A stretch of 64,000 bases of DNA from Stereocaulon alpinum (Eukaryota; Ascomycota; Lecanoromycetes; Lecanorales; Stereocaulaceae), in contig JAEUBA010000005.1 of NCBI GenBank assembly GCA_018257865.1, positions 674,952 to 738,951 on the forward strand, in the 5' to 3' direction. Shown one piece after another: positions 11,603-22,046 of the stretch (positions within the stretch are counted from its first letter, which is position 1; each line of letters opens with the position of its first letter). The notes beneath the pieces are model-generated. The model was given only the letters and a program-made list of their open reading frames with translations. It made no database searches and was not told the DNA's origin. The translations under genes were made by a program, and so were the position numbers.

Positions 11603-13813
11603 CTAGCACCCGCCGGCACCGCATGATGGTGCTGGTGCCCCAGCGAACGGTATCGTCGCAGAAGCAGCTGCGCGGTTTACAACCAGTTGTGGATCAATAT
11701 GTTGCGGCTTTGGCGCCCCCTTAACAAAGCGTTCTCGTTTGGTCTTCTGTCGCTTAGACGGAGGCGGTGGTTCGGGATCAGAGTTAGTATCATTGTCAGG
11801 GTTCACTGGCCATGTGCCTCGGTGAGGTGAAGGGAACCGACGATACTTGACCATACGAGCACCGTTTACCACCTGGCCATCGCCTTTGCCTCGAGACATT
11901 ACGGACCTAGGCTCTTTGTCGTTCGTGGACATGGAGGCCACGGCCTGCTACTACTTAGTCTATTGAACGGTAATGCAACAACGAAACAGACTTACAAAGG
12001 AATCAGTGTTGTGGGCAAAGTATAGCCAGACCCCATCCACCGTCTTCTTGAGACCGAGGATGCCAATGGCACCAGCGGAGTGACTGTGCTTCACGCTGGG
12101 ATGTCCTACAAGGCAAAACAATCAGCTAATAGCAACGATGAAGCAAGACTAAGTCATTCATACCCATAAAATCTCTCTCGACAAAGCCACGAATAGCGTT
12201 GTCGTCGTCAGTGGATTCCGACCCACCTGTTCTGATTTTCCGAGAGGACGTATACAGGCGGCTTGCACAGGTACCAGCAGCCATGGTGGTGGCCATATGC
12301 TCGCCGGTGCCACTAGTGACAGTAGCCACACTAGTTCTGTCTTTGTCCTCAGGCTCGATCGGTATGACTGCTGTGCCAATACCAACCAACGCTGCGGGTC
12401 CAACACGCCCTTTGTGCTTCATGCCAATACCACCTGAAGACGATCCGGCTGCGATGTTTCCAAAGCAATCCACAGCGATAGCTCCAACCGTATCAGTGAT
12501 ATTGTCAGGCCTTGTCAAATCAATGTTCATTCCCTGGGCACGGGGATCATGACCGCTGAGCTGGATATTCTGAGACATAGAGGGTGAGACGGCCCTAGTC
12601 GGTGGAGGCTGTATGAGTGGGGCTGGCAGTTGACACCCACCATCCTCGGAGGAAACATAGAACTCGGAACTCCTGTTTGGTGAGTGGTTGACGTGCGCAC
12701 GGAGCGTAGTAGCGCGTCGAAGAGGGATTGGATCCTCGTCTATGGAGCTTTCCTCATCCGCATTACGGGTTCTAACAGAGCTTTGACCGTCGTTACCAGG
12801 CTCATTAGAAGACCAAAAGTCCCGTCGTCTCGGTGATTCGAACATTGAGTCTACACCAAATGGATAGTCCTGATTAGGTGGATCAGCCGGAATTGTACGT
12901 GGTGAAAATGGTTGACTCTCGTTCCAGGTTCCAGCCAACTCAGGAGCTTCTAGATTATGTGCAGATTCAGGGTTGTCAGTCTTGGAGGTGGGTGCGTCGG
13001 ACTCCCCATCACTCTCACTGTCGTCTCTTGGGCCTGCTTTACCAAGATCGGACTTCCACCTGGCATAGCGCTCGCCAGCAGCTGCGGACACCAGATACTC
13101 CGGACTGACCAGAGGCATGCCAATCTCATGCGCGAAGTCTGTCGCGCCAATACCAACGAGTAGATTTGGAGGAACTCGGCGGAGTGATAGCGGCTTCGTA
13201 GAGTGCTCGAGGATCAAACGTGCGAGATGTATTGGGTTGCGGATGCCTTGTCATCATTAGTATACTCGCTCTCATGCGATGTATTGATTGCAGGCAGCCT
13301 ACATCCTGCAGCACCCACTGCACCGCTTCGTCCGTAGTGATCAACGATGGTAGCATCACATTCAACGGTGCCATCCATAGCGAGGTTGCTTCCGAAACCT
13401 GCGTTCGTAATCTCTTTGTCTTCGAGAACTTTGATGGCGAGTTCCACGGCGTCTACGGCACTTGCACCGTTGTTCAGGAAAGTCATCGCACATCGAGCAG
13501 CACTAGAAACATGTCAGTGTTAGATTGATAATCCTTGAAGAAGCCATTCAGGATCTGTGATGTAGGATGACCCTTCCGGGATCGGCATACGGAAGACTTA
13601 CTCTTCACAAGCTGCCAAGTGAACTTTCTCATTCTGCATACTATGATATCCTGCGCCAGCGTGAACGAATATTGCACAGACGTCCCCAGCAAGACGGGGT
13701 CGTTTGGGCATGTCAGGGGAAGCAAGATCGATTGGGCCGTCGAACTGGGCATCAGTCAAGCTCTCGACACTTGACGCGAGGTCTGTTGTAGATAAAGAAG
13801 GCGATCGATCCAT
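11603..13813 (-). CDS. Taspase-like threonine aspartase (asparaginase-2 / Ntn-hydrolase family)
   Basis: Five exons (13813-13602, 13502-13303, 13246-12164, 12105-11996, 11944-11603) with introns of 99, 56, 58 and 51 nt give 648 residues. The alpha part begins near residue 48 with AIFVHAGAGYHS and includes SAVDAVELAI, NAGFGSNLAMDGTVECDA and AGCIRNPIHLARL. After an acidic, Ser-rich linker of about 190 residues comes the motif ITDTVGAIAVD. Its Thr, near residue 390, is the expected autocleavage and catalytic nucleophile. Then follow GNIAAGSSSGG, KHKGRVG and TSGTGEH, typical of the beta subunit. Members self-cleave before this Thr, and animal Taspase1 cuts after Asp in regulatory proteins; the fungal substrate is not known. 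The tail after about residue 560 is basic, with PPSKRQKTKRERF suggesting nuclear import. Convergent with TFB4. Confidence 0.9.
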
Positions 13814-14760
13814 TTTGCAGCCTTTGAATCGTGTGTGGATCCACCTGAGAAGTGAAGGAGCCAGGGTGTTGGCGGATCAGGAAAGCAAAGTGCGGTGACT
13901 ACTCCGCAATAGAGTAGAATGGTATAGTCCGGACTCAAAAGTAGGCTTGTTATTGTTGATGTCTTGTCCCTATAGGTTGGGGTCCTCGCCGTCACAGTGT
14001 GGTGAGGTGGTGACCTTCCCTCACCTCCCTGGAGGCGTTTACCTGTTGCCGGCGAAGAGTAAGGGCAGATACTGCATTCACGACTTGCGTGAGTGGTACG
14101 CTGCGGCAATCTTAGGAAGTACTTTTATTTTCTTGTCCTTCAAGGTAGACTTCGAGTTGGACTGGTTTCAATAGTGGAGAGTTCTGAATGGAAAAGATGT
14201 TAAGAGCGAACGACCGGCGTTCAGCTTAGCATGTCAGAGAGCGCCTTTTTTGATGTCTAACGAACGGATGCAGACTGTTGATGAGACTGCTATAAGAGAC
14301 AGTGCCTAGGGGTGTTGATAACGAAGGCATGGGACTATCATGTTGTCCAAACATGTCAAGTGCATAACGCGCTTTCCGTGGGTTCATCCTCCATGTGGGA
14401 CTCGCTCCTTCCTCACATATCTGGTATTCAGTGTCTAGGAACATCTAGTTCTCCTACAATCTTCTATTTCCCATTATGATTGAATCAATTGAAGAGACTA
14501 AAGTCAGCCGAGAGTATGGGGAAATTCGAAATTTGTAGGGCTAGCCACTAGCCACAACATGAAGTGGGCCTGGAAGCTTGATAAACTCTCTGAGCTGGAG
14601 TGGAAGATGGTTCACAATGACGCAAAATGATGTTATTCATGAACAGTGTATGACTACTAGGTCTACCGCTTCCTGTACGTTTTCAAGTGCGTTCTATTCT
14701 CATTCATGGCCGTCTCGTGACATATGCTAGCGGATAGTCGATTCGAAAAACGAACTACGT
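13814..14760. other. Intergenic region between two minus-strand genes
   Basis: About 950 bp with the 5' flank of the taspase gene on the left and the 3' flank of the CZIB gene on the right. Only short unrelated frames are present. No repeats or RNA genes recognised. Confidence 0.55.
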
Positions 14761-15459
14761 TCAAGCTCGTATGATCTCCCATTTGATATCCTTGATACTG
14801 ACCTCTTCCCCAGCTTTCTCGTCATAGTCAAACCACTCACCCTCTTGGAGGTCAATATCGGAAAATCTGGTGGACGATTCAAGACCTTTTGCCATCCACT
14901 CTCCCTATGAAGCGTCAATAAGTGAACCTGCTCTGCTGCAACGTCGAGCATACATCAGCTTTAAATTCCACAAATTCCAAGCCCCGGCAATCGAATTCGA
15001 TGATGTTCTGCCTCTTGGGTGGAGATGATTGCGAATAAGCCTGAGGTGCACTCTTAATAGTTGCAGTAGATTCCCGCTTGCTTTGAGATCAGCATTAGAA
15101 CAGCGACCATCGGTTTGATCGAGTCCACCGACTTTGCATGTTTTACATCGCCATACAAAGTTGGCTTCACCTTTGCTCCCAGAGACTTCGTTGGATTCCT
15201 TCACGTTCTTAGCATTCTGAAAAGAACGATTCTGACGCCTTAGAAAGATATACGTAGCGGCTCACGCTGACCCAGTTAGGATGCACTTCTCGGCATGAGG
15301 TGCATTGGACCTTGAAGGTGTAGAAGAAGGGTTCCTCAGGCGTATCGAGAGGAAGCAGGTCCGTTACCCTAGTATTTGATTAGCTGAAGGAAGGGAACGC
15401 TTCGCAATTGAGTATCAGGAATACCCTGACAAGTCTCCTTTCAAGGCCAGCGCCAACAT
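14761..15459 (-). CDS. CZIB/DUF866 (C1orf123-like) CXXC zinc-binding protein
   Basis: Five small exons (15459-15425, 15368-15266, 15216-15133, 15076-14954, 14904-14761) with introns of 56, 49, 56 and 49 nt give 162 residues, the usual length of this family. The start MLALALKGDLSG matches the conserved N-terminus; the same frame extends further upstream but without similarity. Two CXXC pairs (Cys34/Cys37 in QCTSCREVHPNW and Cys70/Cys73 in VWRCKTCKRES) form the zinc site. SGSKGEANF, IIEFDCRGLEFVEF and the tail EGEWFDYDEKAG followed by VSIKDIKWEI are all family hallmarks. The cellular role is poorly known; the human protein has been linked to copper handling and redox regulation. It is easily missed because no single exon is longer than 144 nt. 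Head-to-head with the PPR-like gene over 232 bp. Confidence 0.93.
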
Positions 15460-15691
15460 CTTGATGAGGACTTCAGTCAATGTCCATATTGAACATGGTG
15501 AGAAGTATGAGATGCTTGGGTGGTGCTGGCACCTGGACTCTCTAGAGTTCATGTTAACCTTGGCGGTGGGATTCGCCGAAGAATAACCGACCATTCCCAA
15601 GCTTCAACTTCTGGTAGCTGGGTACGCTCCACTAGCATCATCGATTCCGCTCCTCTCGCACATAATTGAAGCTCTGGGCAATGAGCGCGCT
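15460..15691. promoter_or_regulatory. Shared divergent promoter of CZIB gene (-) and PPR-like gene (+)
   Basis: 232 bp separate the two opposed start codons, so both promoters and 5' leaders must lie here. No defined operator was recognised. Confidence 0.5.
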
Positions 15692-18361
15692 ATGCAGACT
15701 GTCTGGTCACGAGTTGCCCAAGCACAAAGTATCTGCAATTGTTCTTCCTGTATCTCGGCCACGAACGCTCTCGGTCGACGAGTAACGACTTCCACGTCTC
15801 GACGAAGAATCCGTGTCGGCAATGTCTTCACCGTCCTCTCGTCTTCAGTGGCCGCCACAGCGGCTTTGGTGGACTCCAGGAAGAAGGATGCTCGCAGGGA
15901 ACACTGGGACAGGATAATCAGCAAAGCAAGAGCAGAGGTCGAGGAGGTCGATTGCCAGCACGAGAAGAGGCTCGAGTCTTTGTCCTACTTGGCAGAACAG
16001 GAGAGTATCAATGAGGAGAGCATCGTTAACCTAAACGTGCGCCGAGATCCGCCACCAATAAGATTGCTTGGTCGCACGCCGTGGTTTCAGGCTCCCGACG
16101 TTAGATCTGATACTTGGGGCAATGTCTTCGAATGGGCAAGTAACGAAAAGTATGTTAGGATTGCTTCAGGTTTCCAGGATTATCGGGGCTTCCCGTTGGA
16201 CTTACTCCAGAAGTTGTCATCCGAACAAGTAGAGGAGCTTCTCAACGATCGAGTCACGCTTGGTCGATATTATGGTGGACCCGATGTTTTGACAGTGAAG
16301 GAAGACCCACCTCAACAGAGCTTCTCAAATAGGAAATACAGGACGTTAGAGTGGTCAGTCGCACAAATGGCCTGGCGGTTGTTCTTGCACAGCTCGAGTA
16401 ACCGCACAGCAACTCTCGATCGGCCCACCGTCGATCTGTCGCGCTCGAAGACAGACACGACATCTGAGGGCAAATCTTCAGATGAGCCAACTGGGCTGGG
16501 ACAGCTCTGCTCGAAGGGAGCGGATGTGCCACAGATGTCGGATCATTTGTACGAATGTAATCAAGATGTTACCCAAAACGAGGAGCGCGTGCGTGGATTG
16601 ACCCCGGATAAGGCAGATATACATAGAATGATTACGAATGCGACTGAAAATCTAAGATCATTACAACGTCTGGATGAACATGAGGCCGAATTTCACGATC
16701 TCGAATCACCACGGTTCCCAAGATACGGTAGAGTCCAGGAACCAGGCGAGGAGGCGCTCGACAGAGCGGGGTTGAGACAATACCTACGGTCTCTACTCCA
16801 AAAGATGAGCCCTGGTGATGACCCGAGACCCTTTCTGGCAAAGGTGTGCCATCATCTCCTCTTGTGTCCAACGCCTCCGAGCATTCACACATACAATATG
16901 CTTCTGAGCAAATTCTGCGAGCTCCAGAATGAAGCTCTTGTTCTGGTGGTATGGGATTCTATGCGCAATTCTTACGTTCGGCCAAACGAAGCAACATACT
17001 CGCAACTCCTTCACTTCTTCACTGTCGTTGACAATCAGAACCAGTTCCAGAAGTTGCTGCGCCGAATGAAAGGACTTGATGGAGGGGTGGCCGTTGCGAA
17101 GCCCAAGTCCATTAATTCTCTCGCAATGCAACGTTTACGTATCCGAGACAAGAGCACGAAGGTCGTCGAAAAGGCGCGCATGAATGACAAAATCTACGAA
17201 TCGTTGATCGTAGGAGCGTTGAAATTCATGGGCCAGCAATCGGCGATGCACTACTACCGTGATATGATCAGGGAGGGATGGGACACCAACCTCAATATAC
17301 TGCATGGGATCCTGCAAGATTGCTGTCGAAAGGCTGATTGGGAAGGCGGTCTCTCTACGTGGCACCAGATTGTACAAGTAGCAGAGAAGGCAACGCAATG
17401 GACGTACTACTGGATGCTGCGCCTGTGCCAAATTTGTGGGAAATATGATGTATTCCATCAAGTTCTTCAAGAAGGAGCGGATCTGGACGTTTTGCCTGCG
17501 CCGATGCTCAGACTCCATGTCAAAATAGGAACATTGAACCATGATGTCACTGTCCACATTATGAACAGGCTCTTGCGAAGCGCATTAGATTGCTGCATCG
17601 ACATGAAAGCATTCCTCAAGTCTGGAGTCGAAGCTGAACCCCCTGCTTCGGCTCGTTGCTTTCCTGAATTCAACAAAGCCTTGCGTGAAAATGAACGCAA
17701 GGCAAATGACGATACCTTCATGTCCCCTGAGAAGGTTCAACAGCTCATAGGCATTCAAAACGACTGGAATAATCTGCGAAAAGAATCGCAACGTCTCGTC
17801 AACATATGGAAGAAGCTGCTCAGGAAATACGACCACAACCACAGGGTGGTCCAAGAGGTTGCGAAACTTCAAAATACTTGGAATCATTTGCACCATGCAT
17901 CGCAACGGCTCATCACTTACTGGGAGACGTTGAACGAGAAAGGCAGCGAGCACAGGGTGGTTCGCCAGCGTGCAGCACATGAATGGACTTTCAACCTTAC
18001 ACGTACAAGACTGAAAGGGTCTCTCATCAAGCCGAAGATGTCCACCCAGGGACAAAGGAAAGCCCAGTCTGAAGACGACGCTATTGCCAAGACGAGCGTT
18101 GAGACCCAGGAAGTACACAGAGAGCTTGCAGCTGAACAGCCTCAGTGCCATGAGCACAATGTCCCTCTACCAGTCGTTGTTGAGCACGAGCAAAGATCCC
18201 GGCAGGCGGAAGTTGAGCCCATCAAACCTACTAGATCGAAAGACAAAGGCCCAGAAGTCACGCCACTTCTATTGTTACCACCGAACGTGCCGATAACGCG
18301 GAGCTTGCAGATCCATGACGCCTGGGAAGACGCCGCAAGACCTATGGTTGCTTCTGCATAG
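15692..18361 (+). CDS. Putative mitochondrial pentatricopeptide-repeat protein, 889 aa
   Basis: A single intronless frame. The N-terminus is rich in Arg/Ser/Thr with few acids (RRVTTSTSRRRIRVGN), as in mitochondrial presequences. The middle (about residues 380-640) contains helical-hairpin units of PPR character, for example HTYNMLLSKFCELQNEALVL followed by a VWDSMRNSYVRPNEATYSQLL-type unit, then YESLIVGALKFMG and ILHGILQDCCRKADWEGGL. PPR proteins bind organellar RNA and control its processing or translation; the RNA target cannot be told from sequence. Residues about 689-764 are a tandem duplication of a 38-residue helical unit, each copy opening with QN-x-W-N-x-L and ending near HRVV. The C-terminus is Lys/Glu-rich and low in complexity. 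I am confident it is a real gene, moderately so about the PPR assignment. Confidence 0.75.
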   Translation: MQTVWSRVAQAQSICNCSSCISATNALGRRVTTSTSRRRIRVGNVFTVLSSSVAATAALVDSRKKDARREHWDRIISKARAEVEEVDCQHEKRLESLSYLAEQESINEESIVNLNVRRDPPPIRLLGRTPWFQAPDVRSDTWGNVFEWASNEKYVRIASGFQDYRGFPLDLLQKLSSEQVEELLNDRVTLGRYYGGPDVLTVKEDPPQQSFSNRKYRTLEWSVAQMAWRLFLHSSSNRTATLDRPTVDLSRSKTDTTSEGKSSDEPTGLGQLCSKGADVPQMSDHLYECNQDVTQNEERVRGLTPDKADIHRMITNATENLRSLQRLDEHEAEFHDLESPRFPRYGRVQEPGEEALDRAGLRQYLRSLLQKMSPGDDPRPFLAKVCHHLLLCPTPPSIHTYNMLLSKFCELQNEALVLVVWDSMRNSYVRPNEATYSQLLHFFTVVDNQNQFQKLLRRMKGLDGGVAVAKPKSINSLAMQRLRIRDKSTKVVEKARMNDKIYESLIVGALKFMGQQSAMHYYRDMIREGWDTNLNILHGILQDCCRKADWEGGLSTWHQIVQVAEKATQWTYYWMLRLCQICGKYDVFHQVLQEGADLDVLPAPMLRLHVKIGTLNHDVTVHIMNRLLRSALDCCIDMKAFLKSGVEAEPPASARCFPEFNKALRENERKANDDTFMSPEKVQQLIGIQNDWNNLRKESQRLVNIWKKLLRKYDHNHRVVQEVAKLQNTWNHLHHASQRLITYWETLNEKGSEHRVVRQRAAHEWTFNLTRTRLKGSLIKPKMSTQGQRKAQSEDDAIAKTSVETQEVHRELAAEQPQCHEHNVPLPVVVEHEQRSRQAEVEPIKPTRSKDKGPEVTPLLLLPPNVPITRSLQIHDAWEDAARPMVASA

Positions 18362-18735
18362 CTCTGCTAAACCTAATGATGGATGAGCGGGACTGCTCGG
18401 TGTGAACATTTTTGGGGTACAGTTGTTGGTTGTGAAGGGCGGTTTGATAAAGGCTACCACCTCTGCATTGCATAGCGTGGTTGGAATATTGGGGGTATAT
18501 CATGATATGTATATAGGTAGATACAACGGGATATGGAGTCCAGAGATGGCTAGCATAGATCCAGGCTAGGATGATATCATGTCAACGTTGAAGGGACTGA
18601 AAACCATGGTTCGTGTCCAATCACCTCCATCAACTGTCCCAATACTATGCATTTCGACAAGAAATCTCTACGACGTGACCAGGGTAAGATCATGAGCAGC
18701 CAGATCTAACCTTCAGAGAAAGTATAAGTCTCCAA
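18362..18735. other. Convergent 3' intergenic region
   Basis: 374 bp between the stop codons of the PPR-like gene (+) and TRM2 (-). It must carry both 3' ends. No separate feature was seen. Confidence 0.6.
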
Positions 18736-20517
18736 TCAACTAGACCTAGCAAGTATAGCCACCCCCTCAACGTGCCCAGTCTGCGGAAAGAAGTCAAACC
18801 CCTGCAGACTTTCAATCTCATACCTACGATCCTCAACTCCCTCAACCAACACCCCTACATCCCTAGCTTGAGTATGTACATTACAACTCACATACACGAC
18901 TCTCCTTGGGCCAAACTTCAGCAACTGTTGCAGGAAAGCGTCATCGCAGCCTTTCCTCGGCGGATCGATAACCACGACAGTTTCGTCAGGCGGGTATTTA
19001 ACGTGCTCGAAGAGCTTTGAGGCATCAGCTGTCATGAATGCCGCTGCCTCGTGGGAGATGTTGTTCGCTGCGGCGTTTTCTTTGGCGGAGACTATAGAGG
19101 CGCCAGCGATGTCGATGCCCATTGATGAGGAGAAGAGGGATGAGAGGGTTATGGTGAATAGGCCGGAGCCACAATATGCATCGATGAGATGTTTGACTGG
19201 TTTTGGGTTGTTGGGTGTTGTTGGTGGTATTATGCGGTCGCGGATGTAGGCGGTGAATATGGGGAGTATGGAGTTGTTGTTTTGGAAGAAGGCGCCGGCT
19301 GTGTTTTTGAATATGAAATTGTCGATGTACTCGGTTGATGTTGCTCTTTGGTCTGTGATGTAGGTCTTGGTTTCGGTGTATGGTGGGGTGTCGTCAGGAG
19401 CGTGATTAGCCTGAGTGTCCTCGGCTTTGCCAGTGTTTCCATTCGCGGTAGCTGATGGATTACGTTCCTGGTTTGATGAGAGATCTTCGGCGCTCTGCAT
19501 GGGCACAGGCTTCGGACTTTCGTGCTTAGTGGGTGATTTCGGTTCTCGGACAGTGCTTTCGCGGAGCAAGATTGTCGCTCCTGTAGTATACTTTGCGAAT
19601 TCCTCCGCGAGCTTCTTCCTCTCGCGCTTCAAACCTTCTCGAACTGCATCAGTACCAATTGGACAATCTTCAATGTCAATGACTTTCTTAGTGGCCTTCA
19701 TGTTAAAGCCTAGTGCAGGAACGGTCTCCAAGCCCTTCCGTTGCGATGGGTTACGCTTCGCGTATCGAGTAAAGCTGCCTGGTGGTCCATCAAAATGAGG
19801 CGTGAGCTTCGTGCGATAGCCATACTGCAATGGTGAACCAATCGTCTCCGCGACAGCAGGTATGACATCCGGCGTTAAGGTTGAGAAGTTACGATATGCT
19901 TTTTCGACGATGGCTTTCTTATGTTGCAATTGCAGCTCATATGGTAACATCTGAATCTGGCAGCCTGCGCATTTGGCAAAGTATGGACATTTAGAAAGAG
20001 AATCATCACGCTGGGGCGCAGGCGTGATCACTTTGACGAAATCGGTTAAAGTATAGCCCGCTTTGGGAAAGTAATCGACAATTCTTGCTTGTACTAGATC
20101 CCCAGGGATCGTGAATGGTACAACATAGACATGATCATAAGTAGACGAAATACCAAGGCCGTCGCCAGTAGATGACAATTCGGAAATCTCTACTTCGATC
20201 TCTGAGAAGCGTTTTGGTGGAAGATAGGATTCTTTCGAAGAATGCTCAGGATCATTTTCTACATTTTCGTCGTTTGATTTCTCGGAAGGCCTATGTGATG
20301 AGAGCAATGACATGACATCCACTAGTAGAACATCTTCATTGGAGCCATCATTAGCAGATTCCGCCGCCTTCTTTTGGCGCTTTGCCGATTTGTTCGAGTG
20401 ATATGGCTTATTGTACGGTTTTTTGGTCATCGCCGCAAGGCCATGAGACGGTGACGGCCTCCTGACGAACTTGAGGACGGATACAAATCGGGCAAAATGG
20501 TGTATTGATCCCTTCAT
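18736..20517 (-). CDS. trm2: tRNA (uracil-5-)-methyltransferase TRM2
   Basis: A single exon of 593 residues starting at ATG 20517-20515; a second in-frame ATG at residue 30 could give a form without the basic, possibly mitochondrial, leader. A TRAM RNA-binding domain spans about residues 103-164. A cysteine cluster, CPYFAKCAGC (177, 183, 186) with a further Cys near 285, resembles the iron-sulfur site of RlmD-type enzymes. The Rossmann methyltransferase domain shows the SAM motif DAYCGSGLF (446-454), IDPPRKGCD (517-525), the catalytic Cys545 in YVSCN, and the general-base Glu584 in GHVEG. The enzyme makes m5U54 in the T-loop of tRNA. A long, low-complexity insert at about 320-385 separates the halves and looks fungal-specific. 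All key residues are present. Head-to-head with uS5m. Confidence 0.94.
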   Translation of the reverse strand: MKGSIHHFARFVSVLKFVRRPSPSHGLAAMTKKPYNKPYHSNKSAKRQKKAAESANDGSNEDVLLVDVMSLLSSHRPSEKSNDENVENDPEHSSKESYLPPKRFSEIEVEISELSSTGDGLGISSTYDHVYVVPFTIPGDLVQARIVDYFPKAGYTLTDFVKVITPAPQRDDSLSKCPYFAKCAGCQIQMLPYELQLQHKKAIVEKAYRNFSTLTPDVIPAVAETIGSPLQYGYRTKLTPHFDGPPGSFTRYAKRNPSQRKGLETVPALGFNMKATKKVIDIEDCPIGTDAVREGLKRERKKLAEEFAKYTTGATILLRESTVREPKSPTKHESPKPVPMQSAEDLSSNQERNPSATANGNTGKAEDTQANHAPDDTPPYTETKTYITDQRATSTEYIDNFIFKNTAGAFFQNNNSILPIFTAYIRDRIIPPTTPNNPKPVKHLIDAYCGSGLFTITLSSLFSSSMGIDIAGASIVSAKENAAANNISHEAAAFMTADASKLFEHVKYPPDETVVVIDPPRKGCDDAFLQQLLKFGPRRVVYVSCNVHTQARDVGVLVEGVEDRRYEIESLQGFDFFPQTGHVEGVAILARSS

Positions 20518-20717
20518 GGCATTTGCAAATGCGCCACAATATCATAAATTTGAAAAGGACCCATGTCGGCAAAGTTTCCAATTTCCAAATACGCGCCAAG
20601 CGCGCATTAGCCTACCGTGCCTACATTTTCATACAGCATCTCACAAGGTATTTGTCGGGTTTGCAACGGGACTACTGAGGAAGCGGAGGAGGAGGTCCGG
20701 AGAGACTTACAGCAGAT
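20518..20717. promoter_or_regulatory. Shared divergent promoter of TRM2 (-) and uS5m (+)
   Basis: Only 200 bp separate the two start codons. Near the middle is a GC-rich near-palindrome (ACGCGCCAAGCGCGC, around 20591-20605) that stands out from its AT-richer surroundings and could be a factor-binding site. This is inference from position only. Confidence 0.5.
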
Positions 20718-22046
20718 ATGAGCGCTCCTCTTACTGCGCGTTGTCTCTTCCTGCGGCGTGCAGCCCTCTCACGAAAATGCGTACAACGAACCTTTCATTC
20801 AGCAAGACCTCTCTACGCTGAGCCTGGAGAAACCGACGAGCCTTTAAAAAAGGCCGTACAAAATGAAAAGCAGGAGAAACGAAGACGGAAAGGAGAGAAA
20901 TCAATAGCCCAGACTGGAGAACGAGGGAAGAGCAAGCAATTAGCAAGTCCGCTTCCAGCAGGTATCAGACCTGAACATTTCAAAGCCTATACAGACGAGA
21001 ATAAGGACATACTCAAAAAATGGTACACACCAGCACAGCTTGCCGCGATTGAGGCTGGAGAGGCAGCAGTGGATCCACAAGATCTAGCCGAACAAGCGAC
21101 GCTCCGAGATGGTCCCTGGGCCTTCAACTACATTGACGACTTTGCGCAAATACATCCTGTCATCGATAAACCTATCAGAGCACCGGAAGAGAACTATGAT
21201 CCGAAGCAACGGTACAAAAACGAAGATGAGATCGCGGAGGACTTCGCCAACTTCATTCGAGATCTTCCTGAAAAGCCGACGAGACTGGATTACATGAAAT
21301 TCAGGGATAATCTCCGGCTAACGGTAGGAAAAGAAGAGGCAGAGCGAAATCCGCGAAATTACCTGTCCCCGGATATACCCAAGGGAATCCCTGAAATGAA
21401 GAAGTACACGTCCAACCTCAAGGAGGGCGAAGTGGAGCTCGATTCCGGGATGAAGAGGCTGATGCGGCAGACCGGGTATTCAGACTACGAGATCAAACGA
21501 TTCAGATTTAAGATCCTGGTCATGCACAGGGTGGTCAACCAGACAAGAATGGGAAAGATACAAAGCGAGTACTTTCTGTGCGTCGCGGGAAATGGTCGAG
21601 GATTGTTAGGCATTGGGGAAGGGAAGTCTACAGAGCCGATGGATGGAGCACTGCAGGCTCAGTATGCTGCGATACGAAATATGCAGCCTATACCACGATA
21701 TGAAGACCGAACGATATTTGGGAATGTCAAGGTGAAGGTTGGTGCTGTGGAGGTTGAACTGATGACTAGGCCACCGGGTATGTATAGCTACGCATGGTCT
21801 TAGCAGACAGCACTGACCCGGTCTACAGGTTTCGGTGTACGATGTCAAGCCTATATATACGAAATGTGCAGTTGTGCCGGAATCCAAGACCTGGCAGCAC
21901 GTGTCACAAGGTCACGCAATCCCATGAATACCATTAAAGCGGTGTATCAGGCGCTCTTGAGTCAGAGGTTACCAGACGAGATGGCAAGAGGACTGGGGAA
22001 GAAGCTCGTGGATGTGAGAAAGGTGTATTATGGTGGGAATGTATAA
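20718..22046 (+). CDS. mrps5: Mitochondrial small ribosomal subunit protein uS5m (MRPS5)
   Basis: Exon 1 (20718-21777) and exon 2 (21829-22046), joined across a 51-nt intron (donor GTATGT, branch CTGAC, acceptor CAG), give 425 residues. The N-terminus (RCLFLRRAALSRK, RTFHSARPL) is a mitochondrial presequence. A lysine-rich extension leads to the S5 RNA-binding domain (FKILVMHRVVNQTRMGK, then FLCVAGNGRGLLGIGEGKS). Exon 2 carries the S5 C-terminal fold (GFGVRCQAYIYEMCSCAGIQ, RSRNPMNTIKAVYQAL, then VDVRKVYYGG). The protein belongs to the decoding-site side of the mitochondrial 37S subunit. Without the intron the frame would stop after PPGMYSYAWS, so the splice is needed to rebuild the conserved GFG motif. 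Confidence 0.94.
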
